NCBI GenBank assembly: GCA_963930775.1
Contig: OZ005691.1
Span: 7,747,000 to 7,810,999, forward strand
DNA from: Cliona cf. orientalis
Taxonomy: Eukaryota > Porifera > Demospongiae > Clionaida > Clionaidae
Length of the DNA stretch: 64,000 nucleotides
Direction: 5' to 3'
Shown here: piece after piece, positions 59,001-64,000 of the stretch
Layout of the letters: each line of letters opens with the position of its first letter
Numbering within the stretch: the first letter of the stretch is position 1
Notes under the pieces: model-generated
The model's database searches: none
Told to the model about the DNA's origin: nothing
What the model saw: the letters and a program-made list of their open reading frames with translations, nothing else
Program-made: the position numbers and the translations under genes

Positions 59001-61459
59001 TTGTTGACAACCCTTACCCAACCATATATGTGGGGTGTGGACCTGGTACCTGTGAACTAGGGAGTCTGCAGTGCATGCTGGAGCTTCATTCCAGCACGTT
59101 TTTATTGTAATCATATTTTAATTTGTAAGAATGGAAACTTGGAATTGGAGTTGGACCAAATTTGACATCTCTATACAAGACATGCTCATAACAATCAATG
59201 CTAGTGATGATAAATATGATATTTGCTGTTACCTTCTGAGGTTATTTAGTCTAAATGTAGAGCATCATACATTATTGCTTCCAGATTAGTATTATAGGAC
59301 ACAACAGTATTGTAAGAAAAGTGATTGTCTGTTATTAATTTTTATTTCACAGAGACTTATGGCACTGGATTCTTGTTGCCGTTGCACCAAGCAAAGGAGT
59401 GTATGTTATTATCACCTTTAAACCTTCATGAATTAATTTTTTTATTCTTTAGAGCGTACGTATTTGATTCAATGTCAAATACACTGAGCTCCTCAAACGA
59501 AGCTGTTGTTGAAGATTTATCCCACTTTTTTGGTTTACCTCTTACTCCTATACCTGTGCCGGTAATAATGGAATAAGGGTATACCAGTACAAGATTATGT
59601 AGTTTTCTCACAAATTTAGGTTGTATGTCAGACAGATGGTCACAACTGTGGGATTCATGTTCTTCATAACTGTGTAGCACTGTCAATGGTACGTAATGAT
59701 AGTTATGTTGATTATAATACGAATCACTAATCAAGTCCTTGACTGGTCGGGAAGTTGATAGTATAGTTTCATGATTGTAGTTTCATGCGCCATAGAGAAT
59801 TCTTATTCACAGAATTTTGAAATTCCTATGTGATGACTACTGCCGACCAATGAATGCCACATGGGCACGTGATTTCTGCACTTTTTCTGGTCGTTTGATG
59901 ATCAAACTTTAAGGACCACACTCAGTTTATTTCAAGTTCAGTCAGTACGTAGGAACTTGAAATAATAGTACAGGGGGCTTATGCACAAGGGGGCGTCATT
60001 GCTAGATTCTACAAGTATAAAAAACAATTGAATAAAATTGAAGAATGAAGTAGGGATGGCAGTGCCAAAAAATACACAAACAAGGTTTGTAGGGATAACG
60101 TATCACATCCACTATACATCCCTACGCTTGCTTTTCTCGATAATTAACATCATACACTTCTGATTAAGTATGTAAAATGTCACTATATTTTGATATTGAT
60201 CCAACATTCCTGCATGTGCCCCATATATAATGTGTAACTGATCGCTCGTTGTTCAGGTGGCTTGCTGGGCATATGCGCCTAACAAAGAGCGGTAAAGCTT
60301 GCACAAAACTATGCGCTTAATAAAAAGTATGTGCTTAACAGCGAGCAGCGCTTAACAACCAGTTTCTACAGTACTAGCCAATATGTTAGGTTATGGTCGT
60401 CAATATATGTGACCATCCACGAGAAAACCATGCATAATGCGCTAAAAAAATTGAGTTAAGGCCACCATCACCAGCTACAATCTGAACTATTGCTCCAGCA
60501 AATTTGAAGTCTCTAGCCTGTGTAGTCATGGAGATATGAGCAAAAATATACCCGGATCGTACTAAAGTTTTGCAAAAAATTGCAATGAACATTCCTACGT
60601 ATGTTGCACGCGGAGGTCTGTATACTCGCCGTTTATGGTCAATACGTGGTCCCGCCCACCAAGTCAATGAGCTAGCTGGCTGCCAAAACGCTCGAATTAG
60701 AGCAGCAGCCAATTTTTCGATGCAAAAGTAGTACAAAAGTTCGAAGAAAGAAGTGACTGGAGAGTTTTTTCTGTGCAGCTGCCGTGCTTGCCTACCTGCA
60801 ACTATGGCAACGGCTCCATATCATGGACGGCCAATGTTAGCTACACTGCCGACTTCTTCGAGCCATAACTCAGTAAGTATAGTGTTCTAGAAGCTACGAA
60901 GCGGATTTTTGTGTAGATTTTTGTGTAGAGGAATGATTCCTCTATCGATCTATACGCAAAAGTGAAAATTGATAGTTATCACCATAGATGACTATTTTGG
61001 CCTGTATCTCAGATTGATGTCCAGCGCATTATTTATGCATGGTTTTCTCGTGGACGGTCACGTATCTGGACGCTGAGCTACTAATACAGTCATTACTCAT
61101 TTGTTCATAAAAATACGGAAATTTAATGAATCTAATACTGAAATATATAGTTTAGGGTTGGAGGCTCTGAAAGCAGCTGATATCAGTTTCATAGCTTTCA
61201 TGTGCACTGTGCATAAGTGAGGGTTTGATGAATGTAATTATCTGTACCTATGCAGTGTACCAGTTCTACAGTTACAAAAGAATTCAAAAAAGCCAAAGAT
61301 GTAAATACGTCCTGGATTAGAGCACAAATTTTGCTCAAATGTTTTACCATAACCAGGTACTGCATATATCTATTTTGCGCAACTGTTTCATGAGATCAAA
61401 TATTTTCCAACCATAGAAGTACAAGAAGGAAGAGATGCACATCAGTGTGCAGCAGTCAG
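56054..61459 (+). CDS. Ulp1/SENP-type (C48) cysteine protease, partial model
   Basis: Readable exons: 56054-56149, 57097-57367 (57091 or 57100 are alternative starts), 59353-59400, 59453-59561, 59620-59688, 61256-61356, 61417-61459. The first has RLLLSDLRSV and GISDAIIDFFIR, the entry block of Ulp1 proteases. From the second exon on, all phases join. KDLIGFPCKPR continues into DLWHWILVAVAPSKG (catalytic His), VAYVFDSMSNT (catalytic Asp) and VVCQTDGHNCGIHVLHNC (oxyanion Gln and catalytic Cys). The tail is basic (STRRKRCTSVCSSQ). The join between the first and second listed exons does not fit in phase, so one small exon is missing from the model. The first and last exons of the gene were not found. 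C48 enzymes cleave SUMO or related modifiers from proteins. All catalytic residues are present. Confidence 0.75.
56612..56871 (+). other. Unassigned ORF between Ulp1 exons
   Basis: After a TTTACCAG acceptor-like site a frame runs over 70 codons (SSIYHGPCGPQNSRWGQDIE, then ACGVPKTTTLIDVYLEFSSG). It has protein-like composition and higher GC than its flanks. A second frame is also open for 65 codons. It lies where the model lacks an exon, but the sequence does not resemble a Ulp1 segment. It could be an exon of the gene or inserted sequence. Confidence 0.25.
60011..60150. mobile_element. One-armed copy of the foldback MITE
   Basis: It matches the left arm of 599-906: ACAAGTATAAAA, GTAGGGATGGCAGTGCCAAA, ACACAAACAAGGTTTGTAGG, CTATACATCCCTACGCTTGC. 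The opposite arm is missing. It lies in an intron of the Ulp1 gene. Confidence 0.75.
60407..61065. mobile_element. GTGACCATCCACGAG TIR element, full length (~0.66 kb), intronic
   Basis: The left end ATGTGACCATCCACGAGAAA and the right end TTTTCTCGTGGACGGTCACG are inverted. It shares its interior with 61550-62510 in the opposite orientation (AATTTTTTNATTGAGTTAAGG, CTATTGCTCCAG, CATGGAGATATGAGCAAAAA). It lies just upstream of the exon at 61256 of the Ulp1 gene. Confidence 0.8.
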
Positions 61460-61549
61460 GTAATTACTATGCATTACAAAATTATCCTTATTATCTTAGA
61501 GTTGGTATATAGACTCTATAACTAGGGATGGCACAGATACTCCATATAA

Positions 61550-62510
61550 TGTGTGACCCTCCACAAGGAAACCAAACATAATGCACTAGATATCAATCTG
61601 AGATACAGACCAAAATACCGTATTTCCTCGAAATCTCGCCGCGGCGAGATTTAATTTCAAGTCGCTGCACCCTGCGGCGAAATTTCGAGGGCGGCGTGAT
61701 TCTGAGGGCGGCAACTAGTCCACTCGCCCGCCTCGTGCCTGCGCACTCATCCATTTCGATAGTGGAATCGCGCGCGTGCGCCTGCATTCTGCATACTTTG
61801 AATCCGACGACCATTTTCCATGTGGTGAGATTTCGAGGGCGGCATTTATTGGAATCAACCTCCTTATAGGTTCGGCAAGATTTCGAGGGCGGCGGAATTT
61901 CGAGGTGCGGCGAGATTTCTAGGAAATACGGTAGTTGCACAAGGTGATAATCACTTTTTGGTATAGATTGATAAAAGAATCATTCCTCTACTACACAAAA
62001 ATCTGTTTTGTAACTTCTAGAATGCTATACATACCAGGTTATGGCTTGAAGAAGTCAGCTGTGTAGCTAATATTGACTGTCCATGTGATATGGAGCCGTT
62101 GCCATGGTTGCACCAGGCAAGCACAACAGCTACACACAGAAAAACTCCAGTAACTTCCCCCTTCGATTTTATGTACTAACGATCTATAGACATGCTTATC
62201 TTTTTGTTCTTTTCCATCAAAACGATGGCTTTCCAATATTTTTGGAGCCATTGACTTAGTGGGCATGGCCACGTATTTTGCGTAAACGGCGAGTATATGC
62301 ACTTCCACATCAACGTATGTAGCAATGATTGTTGCAATTTTTTGCAAGACGTTATTACTGGCGATCGGGTATATTTTTGCTCATGTCTCCATGAATACAC
62401 GGGCTAGAGACTTCTAATTTCTGGAGCAATAGTTCAAACGTTGTAGTTGGTAATGGTGTCCTTAACTCAATTTTTCCACAGTTTATGGTTGGTTACCTCA
62501 TGGAGGGTCA
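61550..62510. mobile_element. GTGACCATCCACGAG TIR element carrying a nested MITE
   Basis: The left end GTGTGACCCTCCACAAGGAA and the right end TTACCTCATGGAGGGTCA are inverted. It is interrupted by the CGAAATCTCGCCGC MITE at 61616-61933. Without the insert it is about 0.64 kb, matching 60407-61065. Confidence 0.8.
61616..61933. mobile_element. CGAAATCTCGCCGC palindromic MITE, nested, copy 2
   Basis: It starts TACCGTATTTCCTCGAAATC and ends GATTTCTAGGAAATACGGTA. TTTCGAGGGCGGC units repeat inside and CCTCCTTATAGGTTCGGCAA corresponds to the ACCTATAAGGAGG block of copy 1. It is 318 bp, longer than copy 1 (137 bp), which may be an internal deletion form. Confidence 0.85.
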
Positions 62511-62551
62511 TGAACATATGTGACCGGAGGGTCATGAACATATGTGACCGT
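62502..62551. repeat. Tandem duplication of 25 bp at a junction of two TIR elements
   Basis: GGAGGGTCATGAACATATGT followed by GACC occurs twice head to tail, exactly where the element at 61550-62510 ends and the one at 62541-63200 begins. Confidence 0.8.
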
Positions 62552-63200
62552 ATCTGACAAAATCCGGCATATGGGATCCGCGGGCTATTCATGCAATGCG
62601 TATTTTTAGTACCTCAGGTCAAAAAATGTCAAAGTCAATTTTTTGTCAAATTCATGTCAAAGAACCTTTCTACTAACCTTTGCTGTCGTCTACGGAGGCT
62701 AACCGTAAGTTACTAAGGTGAAATAACCTTCATTTGACCTACCTAGTCTGTACAGGCGCCGTATACAGAGCCTGTTGCTATGGGCGCTAACTAGAATTAC
62801 TGCCAGTGGGCTATCTAGATACAGCTAGATCCATAGAACTACTTGACATTCGCTCACATCGAAGAACAATCAGCAGTCATTGTGGATTACGAAAATCTAC
62901 CTTTGCTTGATTTTTACATTCATTTCAAACGGCTCTGCCCAGGTCCATATATTTGATTTCTGATTCACGCGTAGTATACGGAAACGCCGTATGTTGCATA
63001 GCAACGCCTTTGGACTACAAGTTCTCAATTATTAGGGGTGTGACGCGATCGCAAACGAAGTGTTGTATCTCCACAACAAAGCGCACAGTCAGTCTAAAAC
63101 TTGAACACGGGTTAGCTCTATGATAGAGCTTATCAACCATACATCAAACTCAACCTCATATAAGAATCCCGTATGCCTGGTTTTCTCATAGATGGTCATA
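62541..63200. mobile_element. TATGTGACCGG-family element, full length
   Basis: The left end ATGTGACCGTATCTGACAAA and the right end TTTTCTCATAGATGGTCATA are inverted. Interior blocks match 24140-24946 and 23363-23790 (ATGGGATCCGCGGGCTATTC is shared with the latter). It is non-coding. Confidence 0.8.
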
Positions 63201-63489
63201 TATTATATTCAAATACCCAAGTATCTTAAAATTTGTGAAATTAAGTTCTAATGGTTGTAGTTGGCAGTAGCTACCATTAGACAGGAGGAGCCGCATCCGA
63301 GGAACAGTACATTACCGTTCCTTGTACCTTACACCTCCATATCCATGATCTACCCAGCTGAGTGCTAGCGCTGCATGCACTGGTGAGTGCTTGCACTGCC
63401 TACCAGTTACCTAGGGTGCGGGTGGGCACAGCCTAGTGTCACATGATTTCACCATGGCAACACATTTTGAGCATGCTCATTATATCACA

Positions 63490-63960
63490 CAATGGTGTAT
63501 CAGACACACCTATAATCGTTAATGCACCGTACACACCCACTATTACGTAACTGTCAAGGTAATGCAAAATTAGCGTGCCACTGCACTGCAGGCTACAAAA
63601 TGGGATAGATTTATACTAAAACTAATATTAGAGGTCGAGGCAGTCTAGCCCAAGAAACGAGAACGAAAGAAAGATTGAGAAATGACAATTTATTTACATC
63701 TGGCTTTGGCATGTATAATTTTTGATTAATGATCTTGGTCTTGATAGGTAGATCATTTGCTGGAGATTCTGATTTTATTTTCTCTCTAAACGGAAGTCTT
63801 ATTGCTATTTGGTCCTCCTAATGCAGCCTTCTTTATCAGCCTGCTTTGTCACTTAGACATAGGAATGCAAATTAATGAGGGGCGTGGCTGTGCTACAAAT
63901 TTTGCACATGCACACAAAGTTCGGCACCTCCCATCTACTTATACAGGACCATTGACAAAA
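63490..63960. repeat. Dispersed unclassified repeat, rearranged copy
   Basis: 63495-63785 matches the right part of 39237-39910 in the same orientation (GATTTATACTAAAACTAATA, GAACGAAAGAAAGATTGAG). 63790-63960 matches its left part in reverse (GCAAATTAATGAGGGGCGTG). The repeat ends may therefore be long inverted copies. Confidence 0.5.
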
Positions 63961-64000
63961 ACATTGAGAACTAAATGAGCAACCATGTATTTATGGCATT

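Noticed and set aside
60386-60736. 116-codon minus-strand ORF
   Set aside because: It lies inside a TIR element (60407-61065) whose other copy at 61550-62510 does not keep the frame.
61593-61940. 115-codon minus-strand ORF rich in Pro/Ser/Arg
   Set aside because: It is the translation of the palindromic CGAAATCTCGCCGC MITE and its flanks; the same repeat at 24185 yields similar spurious peptides.

Overview
The window looks like nuclear DNA of an early-branching animal, most likely a demosponge. This is an inference from its AT-rich base composition, its many short GT-AG exons in repeat-filled introns, and its mix of mobile elements: Ty3/Gypsy retroelements, Tc1/mariner, PIF/Harbinger, a KDZ-like fragment, many TIR miniature elements, and a DDE-like 'DGGPDH' family that I know from sponge and coral predicted proteins. 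Nothing bacterial, organellar or CRISPR-like was seen.

Left part (1-33 kb): this is almost entirely repeats. A degenerate tandem array of roughly 0.5-kb units fills about 2.4-6.0 kb. It is followed by a deletion-type Tc1 transposase (7.2-7.7 kb), several TIR elements (9.7-12.5 kb), and a decayed but clearly once protein-coding DDE-like element (13.1-16.3 kb). An old incomplete Gypsy fossil lies at 17.2-19.7 kb on the minus strand. A hAT-like MITE lies at 20.4 kb. A Tc1 transposase at 20.75-22.8 kb is split by a 1.1-kb TIR element. Copies of one TIR family (ends related to TATGTGACCGGATCTGAG) follow. A nearly complete Gypsy retroelement with matching LTRs and a 5-bp target duplication (ATCAC) occupies 28.16-32.60 kb on the minus strand.

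Right part (34-61.5 kb): two plus-strand split genes can be read by eye. The first (34.1-55.3 kb) has 17 exons whose phases all agree and predicts a 572-residue protein: a basic N-terminus, a Ser/Thr-rich linker built from small phase-1 symmetric exons, an OTU cysteine-protease domain, and a C-terminal PHD-like zinc finger. The second (56.05-61.46 kb, ends not certain) encodes a Ulp1/SENP-type (C48) cysteine protease with all its catalytic residues. They lie in tandem, 0.8 kb apart, and may be one transcription unit or two. An OTU enzyme would act on ubiquitin and a C48 enzyme on SUMO or a related modifier, so the locus is a paired deconjugase locus.

The introns of both genes carry the same TIR families as the left part. 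These include nested insertions, a Harbinger transposase remnant inside the OTU domain intron, and two TIR elements of about 1.2 kb that contain exon-like ORFs with good splice donors. Intergenic stretches with nothing recognisable are stated in the feature list.
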